Shown here piece by piece: positions 7,621 to 16,631 of a DNA stretch of 64,000 nucleotides. The translations under genes were made by a program, and so were the position numbers. The notes below the pieces were generated by a model, which saw only the letters and a list, made by a program, of their open reading frames with translations, did no database searches and was not told the origin of the DNA. The stretch is from Amphritea balenae (GTDB taxonomy: Bacteria > Pseudomonadota > Gammaproteobacteria > Pseudomonadales > Balneatricaceae), in the NCBI RefSeq assembly GCF_003858655.1, contig NZ_RQXV01000001.1, positions 124,001 through 188,000 on the forward strand. Reading direction: 5' to 3'. How positions within the stretch are numbered: position 1 is the stretch's first letter; each line of letters opens with the position of its first letter.

Positions 7621-9516
7621 TTACTCAGCCACGCCCGCCTGCTGCATACGCGCCGTAATTTCAGGCAAAATAGCTTCATCATCGATGGTTGAAGGCATTT
7701 TGTACTCTTCACCGGCGGTAATCTTGCGCAGAATCGCACGCAGAATCTTACCGGAGCGCGTCTTCGGCAGGCGCTGAACCACGACTGCGCGACGGAAACA
7801 AGCCAATGGACCTACCTGATCACGCACCATCTGTACCAGCTCTTTTTCCAACTGCTCTTCAGCAATATCTTCACCTGCCTTAAGCAGGATAAGACCCAGT
7901 GGAACTTCACCTTTCAACGAGTCAGGCACACCGATAACAGCACACTCCGCAACGGCTGAATGCGCAGAAACAACCTCTTCCATCTCACCGGTAGAAAGAC
8001 GATGTCCGGATACATTGATTACGTCATCGGTACGACCAGTAATAAAGACGTAACCCTCATCATCGATAAACCCGCCATCACCGGTATGGTAATAACCTTC
8101 AAAGGTAGTCAGATACGAACTATTGAAGCGCTCCGGATTATTCCAGATAGTCCAGGCGACACCCGGAGGCATCGGCAGCTTAACCACAATATTACCCGTT
8201 TGGTTGGCGCCAACTTCATTACCATCGCCATCAACAACACGGATATCGTAGCCTGGTACTGACTTATTGGTAGAGCCCAGACGCACTTCGGATGGGTCTG
8301 GCAGCCCCTGCAATGGCGCAGTCATCGGCCAACCGGTTTCGGTCTGCCACCAGTGGTCAAGAATAGGCACTTCAAGCAGCTCACTCAGCCAGCTGTATGT
8401 GGATGAATCCAACTTTTCACCGGCAACAAAGATCCAGCGCAGACTTGAGAGATCGTACTTCTTCGACAGTTCGCCGCTAGGGTCTTCTTTACGAACCGCT
8501 CGATACGCTGTCGGCGCACAGAACATGGAGTTCACACCATACTCTTCAATAATTCGCCAGAAGGTACCGGCATCCGGATTACGGATAGGTTTACCTTCAA
8601 AGAAGATTGCACTGCAACCACCCATCAGGGGTCCATAAACAATCAGGGAATGACCTACAACCCAGCCGACGTCTGAAGCAGCCCACCAAACATCACCCGG
8701 CTGCATACCGTAGATATTTTGCAGTGCATATTTCAGTGCAACCGCGTTACCACCGTTATCACGCTGGATACCTTTTGGTTGGCCCGTAGTGCCAGAGGTA
8801 TAAAGAACATACAGTGGATCTTCACCTTTAACCGGCGTACAACCGGCAGGCTCAACGCCTTCCTGACATGCATTCCAGTCCAGATCACGCGGAGCCGTCA
8901 TATCTGCCTTAACCATCGGACGCTGTACCACGATAGTATGGTCCGGTTTATGAGCAGAAAGATCAATTGCCTTATCAACCAGTGGCTTATAGGCGATTTT
9001 CTTATCAAATTCGATACCACAGGAAGCGGTAATAATCAGCTTTGGTGTTGCATCATCGATGCGGATCGCTAATTCATTCGGTGCAAATCCACCGAAAACA
9101 ACCGAGTGCGGGGCACCCAAACGCGCACATGCGAGCATAGCCACCGCCGCTTCAGGGATCATCGGCATATAGATAACAACACGATCACCCTTTTCAATGC
9201 CCTGAGCTTTCAAAGCACCGGCAAAGCGGCTAACACGATCCAGCAGATCGCTATAGGTAATCGCTTCTTTGACACCGCCCGCAGCCGGTGAATCGTAATA
9301 CAGTGCAACCTGATCGCCACGACCGTTTTCAACATGGTAATCCAGAGCCAAATAACATGTATTCAGTTCTCCATCGGCATACCACTTGTAGCTACCGTGC
9401 TCAGTCTTCTCGAGAATATTCTGAGGTTTTTTATACCACGCAATACTGTCGGCCTGTTCAGCCCAGAAAGCTTCCGGGTTATCAATTGAAGCCTTGTAGT
9501 TCTCGTTATATCCCAT
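7621..9516 (-). CDS. prpE: Propionyl-CoA synthetase-like acyl-CoA ligase
   Basis: An adenylate-forming ligase that activates a short acid (most likely propionate) to the CoA thioester with ATP. Visible features are the N-terminal ACAS segment (NPEAFWAEQADSIAWYKKPQ), the phosphate loop YTSGTTGQPKG, WWQTETGWP, YHTGDGGF, GRTDDVINVSGHR, and the catalytic lysine region PKTRSGKILR near the C-terminus. The 631-residue length fits PrpE/ACSS3 proteins. ATG at 9516 is preferred over GTG at 9525 because GGAG is then correctly spaced. Its place after mmsB fits salvage of propionate produced around the valine pathway. Acetyl-CoA synthetase is the alternative, but the IAWYKKPQ start is more PrpE-like. Confidence 0.88.
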   Translation of the reverse strand: MGYNENYKASIDNPEAFWAEQADSIAWYKKPQNILEKTEHGSYKWYADGELNTCYLALDYHVENGRGDQVALYYDSPAAGGVKEAITYSDLLDRVSRFAGALKAQGIEKGDRVVIYMPMIPEAAVAMLACARLGAPHSVVFGGFAPNELAIRIDDATPKLIITASCGIEFDKKIAYKPLVDKAIDLSAHKPDHTIVVQRPMVKADMTAPRDLDWNACQEGVEPAGCTPVKGEDPLYVLYTSGTTGQPKGIQRDNGGNAVALKYALQNIYGMQPGDVWWAASDVGWVVGHSLIVYGPLMGGCSAIFFEGKPIRNPDAGTFWRIIEEYGVNSMFCAPTAYRAVRKEDPSGELSKKYDLSSLRWIFVAGEKLDSSTYSWLSELLEVPILDHWWQTETGWPMTAPLQGLPDPSEVRLGSTNKSVPGYDIRVVDGDGNEVGANQTGNIVVKLPMPPGVAWTIWNNPERFNSSYLTTFEGYYHTGDGGFIDDEGYVFITGRTDDVINVSGHRLSTGEMEEVVSAHSAVAECAVIGVPDSLKGEVPLGLILLKAGEDIAEEQLEKELVQMVRDQVGPLACFRRAVVVQRLPKTRSGKILRAILRKITAGEEYKMPSTIDDEAILPEITARMQQAGVAE

Positions 9517-9597
9517 TAGCGTCACTCCAGTTTCTTATTATATAGGGAGGCTGCCGGCCATCCGGGTCGACAGTGGTTGTACTTAAAACGTTCTTAA

Positions 9598-10488
9598 TTA
9601 TTGGTCTTGATACAGCTTGATCACACTTGAGAAATCCAGACCACCGTTACCTTTAGCTTTGTGCAAACTAAACAGTGAACGGGCTGCAGAACCCATAGGT
9701 ACAGAAGATGCGCTCTGCTGACTCAGGTCCATCGCCAGACCCAGATCCTTATACATCAGATCAACCTGGAAACCGCCCTGATAATCGTTAGAAGATGGCA
9801 CACCTTCCATAACACCCGGCACCGGGTTGTACACGTTTAGCGCCCAGTTGCCACCGGAGCTCTGCTTCATAATTTCAGATAGCACGGCAGGATCCAGACC
9901 GTTCTTCATACCCATATTCAGTGCTTCACAGGTACCTGTCATCAGAATAGACAGCAACATGTTATTACAAGCTTTTGCTATCTGGCCTGCGCCACTCTGA
10001 CCGGCGTGGAAGATATTTTTACCCATCACATCCAGAATCGGCTTTGCTTTAGCAAACTGCTCATCAGTCGCGCCCACCATGAATGCCAGAGTACCGGCTA
10101 CGGCACCGCCCACACCACCGGACACAGGCGCATCGATAAAGCTCAAACCGCGCTCAGCAGCGGCAGCTGAAACACTCTGAGCAGTGGCTGCATCGATAGT
10201 CGAAGAATCGATAATAAGTGCGTCTTTAGAGATCAGATCAAACAGCGGTGCATCACCGGTCTGGAACAAACCTTGTACATGCTTACCCGCAGGTAACATT
10301 GAAACAACGAAATCTGCTCCGGTTACTGCATCGGCTGCAGAAGCAGCCGCATTACCGCCTTCTGCAACAACGGTATCCATTGCGGCCTGAGAAAGGTCAA
10401 ACGCTTTAACGTTGTGACCGGCCTTAACCAGATTGATGGCCATTGGACCACCCATGTTACCTAAACCTATAAAACCGATAGTAGCCAT
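9598..10488 (-). CDS. mmsB: 3-hydroxyisobutyrate dehydrogenase
   Basis: The enzyme oxidises 3-hydroxyisobutyrate to methylmalonate semialdehyde with NAD+ in valine breakdown. The Rossmann motif GFIGLGNMGGPMA opens the protein. DAPVSGGVGGA and GQIAKACNN, with the catalytic lysine, follow in the second half. The 296-residue length is typical. It follows the 3-hydroxyisobutyryl-CoA hydrolase, which supplies its substrate, and its product goes to MmsA, encoded at the head of the operon. Confidence 0.94.
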   Translation of the reverse strand: MATIGFIGLGNMGGPMAINLVKAGHNVKAFDLSQAAMDTVVAEGGNAAASAADAVTGADFVVSMLPAGKHVQGLFQTGDAPLFDLISKDALIIDSSTIDAATAQSVSAAAAERGLSFIDAPVSGGVGGAVAGTLAFMVGATDEQFAKAKPILDVMGKNIFHAGQSGAGQIAKACNNMLLSILMTGTCEALNMGMKNGLDPAVLSEIMKQSSGGNWALNVYNPVPGVMEGVPSSNDYQGGFQVDLMYKDLGLAMDLSQQSASSVPMGSAARSLFSLHKAKGNGGLDFSSVIKLYQDQ

Positions 10489-10536
10489 TTTGATTACCTT
10501 AATTGTTATTCTGCCGGAGATAACTCCCCGGAAATT

Positions 10537-11634
10537 CTATAGATGTGCCAAAGGGTTTTGATCCCAGGGCGACTCAAACAAACTATTTACGAAGGCTTTA
10601 TCTACCTCACCTAATGACGGGTAGGTCCATGCAGGGCAGTTGTCTTTATCGACCAACAAGGCACGTACACCTTCTGGGAATTCTCGTTCCTGACAACAAC
10701 GTACCGAAAGCACTAGCTCATGCTGAAAGACTTCTCGCAAGGACAGATGGCGCGAACGCAACCACTGCTGATGAATGATATTGAGGGCCATCGGACTTCC
10801 GTGCCCCAATACTTTCTGAGCACCATTAAACCAACGATCTTCAACCTGTTCACTGAGAATTGCCGTAACAATTTCCTCAAGAGTGTCATGATCGGTAACT
10901 TTCTGGATCAATTCGAAATGACTCTCAATCGGAGAATGGTGCACCCGCTGCTCATCGGACTCTTTTTCCATTACTCGCAAGACCCGGTTTACCGAGGCAT
11001 ATGCATCTACTGTCCAACTTTCACCCTGTAACCGCTCAATTAATTCATGCAGTTTTTTAGCACCGACAAAACGATCAGCCAACCCCAGATAAAGCGCATC
11101 TGCGGCGTTCATGCGGTGACCTGTCAGCCCCATAAAGAGCCCGGTGCGTCCCGGCATATGATTCAGAAACCAGCTACCCCCAACGTCGGGATACAGACCG
11201 ATAGTGACTTCGGGCATCGCCATATGTGTAGTCTCAGTAACAACCCGATGACTACAACCGTTCATCAATCCCATGCCTCCACCCATTACGAAACCGCTAC
11301 CCCAGCAGATCACCGGTTTAGGGTAAGTATGAATGGTGTAATCCAGGGTGTACTCGCGAGTAAAGAAATCCAACGGAAAATCTTTGTAGGTCTCACCCGA
11401 CATCGCTTTATACAGGTTGACTACATCCCCACCGACGCAGAATGCTTTCTGCCCACTACTGTTCAACAATACTGCAACGACGCTGTCATCGTGCTTCCAT
11501 GCATCCATTTTTGGCTGGATCAGATCGACCATTTCCAAGGTCAACGCATTGAGCGAAGGCTCAGCGTTCAGGCAGATCTCTACAATCTTATTACCATCCC
11601 GTGTCGGATACTCGTTAAACAGAACACAACTCAT
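10537..11634 (-). CDS. 3-hydroxyisobutyryl-CoA hydrolase (HIBCH type)
   Basis: A crotonase-superfamily protein of 365 residues, longer than ordinary enoyl-CoA hydratases and of the length of HIBCH. Diagnostic segments are AFCVGGDV, the oxyanion-hole loop GFVMGGGMGLM, MPEVTIGLYPDVGGSWFL and the C-terminal half around VRALLVDKD. In valine degradation it removes CoA from 3-hydroxyisobutyryl-CoA before the dehydrogenase step. ATG at 11634 is chosen over TTG at 11640 because AAGAGG is then 6 nt away. It lies between the enoyl-CoA hydratase and mmsB, in reaction order. Confidence 0.92.
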   Translation of the reverse strand: MSCVLFNEYPTRDGNKIVEICLNAEPSLNALTLEMVDLIQPKMDAWKHDDSVVAVLLNSSGQKAFCVGGDVVNLYKAMSGETYKDFPLDFFTREYTLDYTIHTYPKPVICWGSGFVMGGGMGLMNGCSHRVVTETTHMAMPEVTIGLYPDVGGSWFLNHMPGRTGLFMGLTGHRMNAADALYLGLADRFVGAKKLHELIERLQGESWTVDAYASVNRVLRVMEKESDEQRVHHSPIESHFELIQKVTDHDTLEEIVTAILSEQVEDRWFNGAQKVLGHGSPMALNIIHQQWLRSRHLSLREVFQHELVLSVRCCQEREFPEGVRALLVDKDNCPAWTYPSLGEVDKAFVNSLFESPWDQNPLAHL

Positions 11635-11661
11635 TAGCAACCTCTTACTTCAATTACGGAG

Positions 11662-12438
11662 CTATTTGTTTTTCCACTCAGGAGCACGTTTTTCAAGAAA
11701 GGCGTTAACCCCCTCTTTCTGATCTTCTGTGTGGAACAGATCAACAAACAGTTCGCGCTCAAGAATGTAACCTGCATCCCAATGATGCGTACGGTTATTC
11801 TGGATCAGCTCTTTGCATGCAGCAACGGCAGTTGGACTCTGTTGTTCTGCAGATTTAGCAATTTCCATCGCCCGCTCAAACGACTGCCCCTGCGGTACAA
11901 GCTCTTCAACCATACCGATCTCTTTGGCCAGCGGTGCCTTGATTCGTTCACCACATAAAATAAGTCGCTTAGTCCAGCCTTCACCAACCAGCATGGTCAG
12001 GTTTTGGGTACCACCAGCACAAGGCAGCAGACCTACTTTCGCTTCGGGTAATGCCATCTGAGCCTGCTCTTCAGCAACACGAATATCACATGCCAGCGCT
12101 ACTTCCAGACCACCACCCATGGCAAAACCATTAATCGCAGCGATAGATACACCACGGAAACGCGTCAGAGTTTCAAAGGCTTCGCCGAAATAACGCGCCA
12201 TGTCACGGGCAACTGCACGATCACCATCAGCAAAAAGATTCAAGTCGGCACCTGCAGAGAAAAACTTCTCGCTACCAGAACGAATAACCAACGCATACAC
12301 ATCCTTGTCCGCATTCAGCTCTTCAACTGTAGCGGCCAAACCATTAAGGCTTTCTTTCGTCCAGGTGTTCGCTGGAGGGTTATTCATGGTCACAATCGCC
12401 GTGTGACCCTGCTTCTCAACAATCAACTTATCAGTCAT
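11662..12438 (-). CDS. Enoyl-CoA hydratase (methacrylyl-CoA step)
   Basis: A crotonase-fold hydratase of about 258 residues. It shows SAGADLNLF, the oxyanion-hole segment GFAMGGGLEVALACD, and ALPEAKVGLLPCAGGTQ with the catalytic glutamate. Its neighbours indicate that the substrate is methacrylyl-CoA, hydrated to 3-hydroxyisobutyryl-CoA. The start is placed at MTDKLIVEKQ (12438) with AAAGGA upstream. A longer in-frame ORF reaching 12483 adds a basic stretch not seen in the family. Confidence 0.9.
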   Translation of the reverse strand: MTDKLIVEKQGHTAIVTMNNPPANTWTKESLNGLAATVEELNADKDVYALVIRSGSEKFFSAGADLNLFADGDRAVARDMARYFGEAFETLTRFRGVSIAAINGFAMGGGLEVALACDIRVAEEQAQMALPEAKVGLLPCAGGTQNLTMLVGEGWTKRLILCGERIKAPLAKEIGMVEELVPQGQSFERAMEIAKSAEQQSPTAVAACKELIQNNRTHHWDAGYILERELFVDLFHTEDQKEGVNAFLEKRAPEWKNK

Positions 12439-12518
12439 TGCGATTTTCCTTTTTATCTTCTTATCTGATGCATATCGCATCATCTGTATTTTTTAATAGC
12501 GCTTAATAAATCAGCCCG

Positions 12519-13676
12519 TTAAAGAACTGCCGCAGCATTTTCCAGCAGCAATCGACGAGCAATAATGACATTCATAATTTCATTGGTGCCTTCCAGAATG
12601 CGGTGCACCCGGTTATCCCGCAGGAAACGCTCCATCGGATACTCTTTGATATAACCGTTGCCACCAAAAATCTGTAACGCCTCATCGGCCACATTAAAAC
12701 CAACATCCGTAGCAAAGCGCTTTGCCATTGCACAATAAGTGGTTTTATCCGGGTGGTTGTTATCCAGACGGGAAGCCGCCATACGCACCATCTGTCGCGC
12801 AGCTACCAACTCAGTTGCTGAGTTAGCCAGTTTGAATTGCAAGGCCTGGAAATTAGACAATGTTTTTCCGAACTGCTTCCGCTCATGCATATATTCAGTT
12901 GCTTTATCCAGCGCTTGCTGGGCAGTACCAATAGAGCAAGTAGCGATGTTAATACGTCCACCATCCAGGCCACGCATTGCGATCTTAAAGCCGTCGCCTT
13001 CCTGACCAAGAATCGCCGATGCCGGAATACGCACATCTTCAAAAGTAATCATTCGGGTAGGCTGACTGTTCCAGCCCATCTTTTCTTCTTTGCGGCCATA
13101 GGTAATGCCCGGCAGATTGGCATCAATCGCAAAGGCGGAGATCCCCTTAGGACCATCAACACCGGTACGGGCCATCACGACCAGACAGTCGGTAGAACCC
13201 GCACCTGAAATAAAGATCTTGCTGCCATTTAATATGTAGTCATCACCATCACGACGGGCTGAGGTCTTGAGAGACGCTGCGTCGGAGCCTGCATTGGGCT
13301 CGGTAAGACAGTAAGATGCCAGCTTTTCACCGGCGGTAAGCTCCGGACACCACTGCTGACGCACATCTTCTGCGCCAAACTCGGAGATCATCCAGGTCGC
13401 CATGTTATGAATCGTGATAAAGGCGGTGGTTGAGGTACAACCCATCGCTAACTGTTCGAAGATAATACTGGAATCCAAACGACTCATTCCCAGACCACCC
13501 ACATCCTCATGAGAATAGAGGCCGCAGAAACCCAGCTCACCCGCTGCTTTTAGCACTTCTACGGGGAAGGTCTGATGCAGATCCCATTCACCAGCGTTCG
13601 GAGCTAGCTCGTTCTGGGCGAACGTTCGCGCCATATCGGCAAACGCAACCTGGTCTTCGTTCAGTTCAAAATCCAT
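12519..13676 (-). CDS. Isobutyryl-CoA dehydrogenase-like acyl-CoA dehydrogenase
   Basis: An FAD-dependent acyl-CoA dehydrogenase of 385 residues, closest in motif pattern to isobutyryl-CoA dehydrogenase (ACAD8). Segments include CLTEPNAGSDAASLKTSA, GSKIFISGAG, RKQFGKTLSNFQALQF and IFGGNGYIKEYPMERFLRD. The catalytic glutamate is E362 in RILEGTNEI. Electrons would go to ETF and the ETF-QO at 412. GAGGTG precedes the ATG. It is the second gene of the valine operon, separated from mmsA by an unusually structured 235-bp gap. Confidence 0.92.
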   Translation of the reverse strand: MDFELNEDQVAFADMARTFAQNELAPNAGEWDLHQTFPVEVLKAAGELGFCGLYSHEDVGGLGMSRLDSSIIFEQLAMGCTSTTAFITIHNMATWMISEFGAEDVRQQWCPELTAGEKLASYCLTEPNAGSDAASLKTSARRDGDDYILNGSKIFISGAGSTDCLVVMARTGVDGPKGISAFAIDANLPGITYGRKEEKMGWNSQPTRMITFEDVRIPASAILGQEGDGFKIAMRGLDGGRINIATCSIGTAQQALDKATEYMHERKQFGKTLSNFQALQFKLANSATELVAARQMVRMAASRLDNNHPDKTTYCAMAKRFATDVGFNVADEALQIFGGNGYIKEYPMERFLRDNRVHRILEGTNEIMNVIIARRLLLENAAAVL

Positions 13677-13762
13677 TATTCACCTCGTACTAAAGACCTT
13701 GTTCGTAGCGCATCACAACAGGCCCTGTAGATTCTTATTTGTTATTTTCGAAATACTGATCT

Positions 13763-13775
13763 GACTATTTTGCTG
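13763..13775. promoter_or_regulatory. Possible half-copy of the mmsA/phaC motif
   Basis: GACTATTTTGCTG matches the right half of the 26-bp motif at 15509-15534 (plus two flanking bases) at 12 of 13 positions. It lies 87-99 bp upstream of the isobutyryl-CoA dehydrogenase start, on the same strand orientation. The left half is not recognisable. It may be a weak third regulator site or chance. Confidence 0.3.
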
Positions 13776-13793
13776 TATTTTTTTTGGCTAAGC

Positions 13794-13916
13794 AGTAAAG
13801 CGTTATGAGCGCCGGAAGAACAAGGCATCTGCCGGATGAGCAGCGCAGTTGACTGGTGTCAATGAGCAGCGCAAACCGGCAGATAACGAGGTTATTCCAA
13901 GCGCAGTAGCTTTACT
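13794..13916. other. Nested inverted repeats with an internal 12-bp direct repeat
   Basis: Outer arms AGTAAAGC (13794-13801) and GCTTTACT (13909-13916, overlapping the mmsA stop codon) enclose inner arms ATCTGCCGG (13827-13835) and CCGGCAGAT (13876-13884). The 40-nt loop holds two direct copies of ATGAGCAGCGCA (13836-13847 and 13862-13873). It separates mmsA from the rest of the valine operon. No T-run follows on the minus strand, so it is not a normal terminator. It may stabilise the mmsA 3' end or be a degenerate small repeat element. Confidence 0.6.
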
Positions 13917-15405
13917 TGAGGTTGATTGAAGTATTAACCCCTGTATCAATATCATCCTCAAACCAGCGCGCCGTTACCGTCTTAGTCTCTGTGTAGAAAC
14001 GTACTGCCTGCTTTCCGTATGCGTGCTGATCACCGTAGAAAGACTTTCTCCAGCCAGTGAAAGAGAACATTGGCAGAGGCACTGGTACTGGTACGTTGAT
14101 ACCTACCTGACCCACTTTGATCTCATGCTGATACTTACGAGCAGCGGCACCCGAAGAGGTAAACATTGAAGTACCGTTACCGTACGGGTTGTTGTTAATC
14201 AGTTCGATCGCTTCTTCCAGCGTATCCACTTCAAGTGCAATCAGTACTGGACCAAAGATCTCTTGCTGGTAGATTGACATATCCGTCGTTACACCACGGA
14301 ACATGGTTGGGCCAACCCAGTTACCATCTGGATAACCTTCAACAACCACCTCGGAACCATCCAGAATACAGTCAGCGCCGGCATCTTTACCTTGCTGAAT
14401 GAAGCCCAGAACCTTCTCTTTAGCCTGCGGATTGATCTGCGGACCGTAACCCGCTTCTGGATCATTCCATGCGCCCGGACGAACCTTCGCCAGTGCATCA
14501 CGCACTTCAGGGATCCACTCGCGGGACTTACCAACAAATACCGCAACAGATATAGCCATACAACGCTGACCTGCCGCGCCTACAGAAGCACCGGCAATAC
14601 TGTTAACAACCTGATTCTTCGCCGCATCCGGCATGATAACCATGTGGTTCTTAGCACCGGCAAATGCCTGTACGCGTTTCATCTTGTCAGTACCGGTACG
14701 GTAGATGTGCTCACCTACAGCCACAGAACCAACGAAAGAGATAGCGGGAGTATCTTTGTGCGTCAGCAACTGATTTACCGCATCTTTAGTACCGTGAACG
14801 ACCTGCAGCAGACCCGCTGGCGCACCCGCTTCCTGGAACAGTTCAGCCAGACGCATCGGTGTCAGAGGATCCTGCTCAGAAGGCTTCAGTACGAAAGTGT
14901 TACCGCAGGCAATCGCCATAGGGAACATCCACAGAGGGATCATTGCCGGGAAGTTAAATGGTGTAATACCTACACACACGCCTAATGGCTGCGTGATGCT
15001 GTAACAATCGATCTTACGTGCTACGTTTTCAACGGTTTCACCCATGCTCAGGGAAGCGATGTTACAAGCGTGCTCAACCACTTCAATACCACGCCACACG
15101 TCACCTTTGGCATCTTCAAAGGTCTTACCGGTTTCCTGAGCCAGCAGAGTAGCAATCTCATCGTGGTTTTCTTTAAGCAGGTGCTGGTAGCGCAACATCA
15201 GACGAGCGCGCTCACCGACAGGCGTCTCTTTCCAGGTTTCAAATGCAGCTTTCGCTGCTTCAACCGCCTGCTCAACTTCAGCATCAGTTGCACAAGGCAC
15301 CTGCGCAATAACTTCCTGAGTTGCAGGATTCGTTACCGGAAGCCATTGCTCACTCTGGCTCTGAATCATTTCGCCGTTAATCAGTAGAGGGACTTGCTGA
15401 GTCAT
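13912..15405 (-). CDS. mmsA: Methylmalonate-semialdehyde dehydrogenase (CoA-acylating)
   Basis: The enzyme converts methylmalonate semialdehyde, NAD+ and CoA to propionyl-CoA, the last step of valine degradation. Features are [42 protein letters not shown], the catalytic cysteine C282 in [11 protein letters not shown], and IFGPVL. The 497-residue length matches the family. ATG at 15405 is chosen; an upstream GTG at 15414 is less well spaced from AAGG. It is the first gene of the operon, and a 26-bp motif shared with the phaC/mmsR region lies 104-129 bp upstream. Confidence 0.95.
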   Translation of the reverse strand: MTQQVPLLINGEMIQSQSEQWLPVTNPATQEVIAQVPCATDAEVEQAVEAAKAAFETWKETPVGERARLMLRYQHLLKENHDEIATLLAQETGKTFEDAKGDVWRGIEVVEHACNIASLSMGETVENVARKIDCYSITQPLGVCVGITPFNFPAMIPLWMFPMAIACGNTFVLKPSEQDPLTPMRLAELFQEAGAPAGLLQVVHGTKDAVNQLLTHKDTPAISFVGSVAVGEHIYRTGTDKMKRVQAFAGAKNHMVIMPDAAKNQVVNSIAGASVGAAGQRCMAISVAVFVGKSREWIPEVRDALAKVRPGAWNDPEAGYGPQINPQAKEKVLGFIQQGKDAGADCILDGSEVVVEGYPDGNWVGPTMFRGVTTDMSIYQQEIFGPVLIALEVDTLEEAIELINNNPYGNGTSMFTSSGAAARKYQHEIKVGQVGINVPVPVPLPMFSFTGWRKSFYGDQHAYGKQAVRFYTETKTVTARWFEDDIDTGVNTSINLK

Positions 15406-15508
15406 ATTCTTCACCTTGCTTGGCTGTGTATGCGTCTGGCCACACAGCGTTTAAGTTAATTCTTAGACATTATTTAAGCACAGTAACCGGACCTGTCCGA
15501 TTGATTAA

Positions 15509-15534
15509 ATTGCTATATTACTGGACTATATTGC
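15509..15534. promoter_or_regulatory. Candidate MmsR operator upstream of mmsA
   Basis: A 26-bp motif beginning ATTGCTATATTA and ending GGACTATATTGC. It contains two direct CTATATT heptamers 13 bp apart, the arrangement expected for an AraC-family activator. The copy at 18541-18566 matches at 24 of 26 positions in the same orientation. It lies 104-129 bp upstream of the mmsA ATG. Confidence 0.7.
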
Positions 15535-15650
15535 TGCACTTAGCTTTCAAGCTACAAAATCAGGGTTAAATCCTGCCTTATACTTGTATTTACAACCCTC
15601 ACCGTCATATTTCTTAAACAAACCTTATACTTTAATAGAAGATAACAGGC

Positions 15651-16559
15651 TCATATTGCGCTTTTATCAAACCAATCTGTAATCATTGAAATCTGTTCCT
15701 GAGACTGCAGTGAAGGGTGATGCCCGATATCCGGGATAGTGATCACCTCAGCCTTTGGACCTGTTGTAGCCATCCGCTGGGCGATGGATTCGGTGAGGAA
15801 GTCAGACTTCTCACCGCGTATCACGAGCACCGGACATTCAATACGATCCCAACGGGACCATAAATTGACGTGCATAAAGGCCCAATAGCGCTTAATTGTC
15901 TCACCGATTTTAGGATCACTATGTAACCGATATTTACCCTGCTCATCCATACGCAGACCGTGCTGGGTATAATGCGTCCAGTCCTCATCTGTCATCGGAA
16001 TTGTCTGAGCATAAATTTGACGTAAATAAGCTTCCGCTTCGTCAAGTGAACTAAACTCTGGATCAACACCCAGGTAATCCTTAATACGCCGCACAGCAGC
16101 GACCGGAATAAATGGGCCAATATCGTTGATAACCAAGCGCCGTAAGGGAGATCGTTTCTCGGAAGCTAAAACAATGCCGATCAAGCCACCCATCGAAGTA
16201 CCGACCCAATCAACCGTATTGGCACCCGACCGGGCGATAACTTGCCGCTGATCCGCAGCAAACTGATCCAGTGTGTAGTGACTGTGATCAGCTAACCAAT
16301 CACTATTGCCACGCCCCACTACATCTGGACAAAGAACGTGATTATTTTCAGCTAACCGCCGAGCCAATTTATCAAAGTCACGGGCGTTACGGGTCAGTCC
16401 ATGGACACAGATAACGGTCTGTTGCGGATCAGGATTACCCCATTCAGCATAAGCAATCTCATGGTAACCGTCCGGACCATATCCCAATACTTTATGCAGG
16501 GCAGGCTCTGACTGAATATCTTCCATTACAGATTCTTTGATAGCTGCACCCGACTTCAT
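15651..16559 (-). CDS. Alpha/beta-fold hydrolase
   Basis: A 302-residue alpha/beta hydrolase. The oxyanion strand ICVHGLTRNARDFD, nucleophile elbow GTSMGG (serine), CPVLVIRGEKSDFLT (acid region) and DIGHHPSL (catalytic histidine) are all present. No signal peptide is seen, so it is cytoplasmic. It follows phaC with a 72-bp gap on the same strand. A role in intracellular PHA or hydroxyacyl ester turnover is plausible, but the fold alone does not show it. AGGTG precedes the ATG; an internal ATG at residue 12 is possible. Confidence 0.85.
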   Translation of the reverse strand: MKSGAAIKESVMEDIQSEPALHKVLGYGPDGYHEIAYAEWGNPDPQQTVICVHGLTRNARDFDKLARRLAENNHVLCPDVVGRGNSDWLADHSHYTLDQFAADQRQVIARSGANTVDWVGTSMGGLIGIVLASEKRSPLRRLVINDIGPFIPVAAVRRIKDYLGVDPEFSSLDEAEAYLRQIYAQTIPMTDEDWTHYTQHGLRMDEQGKYRLHSDPKIGETIKRYWAFMHVNLWSRWDRIECPVLVIRGEKSDFLTESIAQRMATTGPKAEVITIPDIGHHPSLQSQEQISMITDWFDKSAI

Positions 16560-16631
16560 ATATACAACACCTTAAATAAAAGCCTTTGCTGCAAAATGGC
16601 TATACCTTATGAATACAGCCATCCAGCACTA

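Noticed and set aside
7621-9516. Acetyl-CoA synthetase (acs)
   Set aside because: N-terminal pattern and operon context fit the propionyl-CoA synthetase type better, though acetate activation is not excluded.
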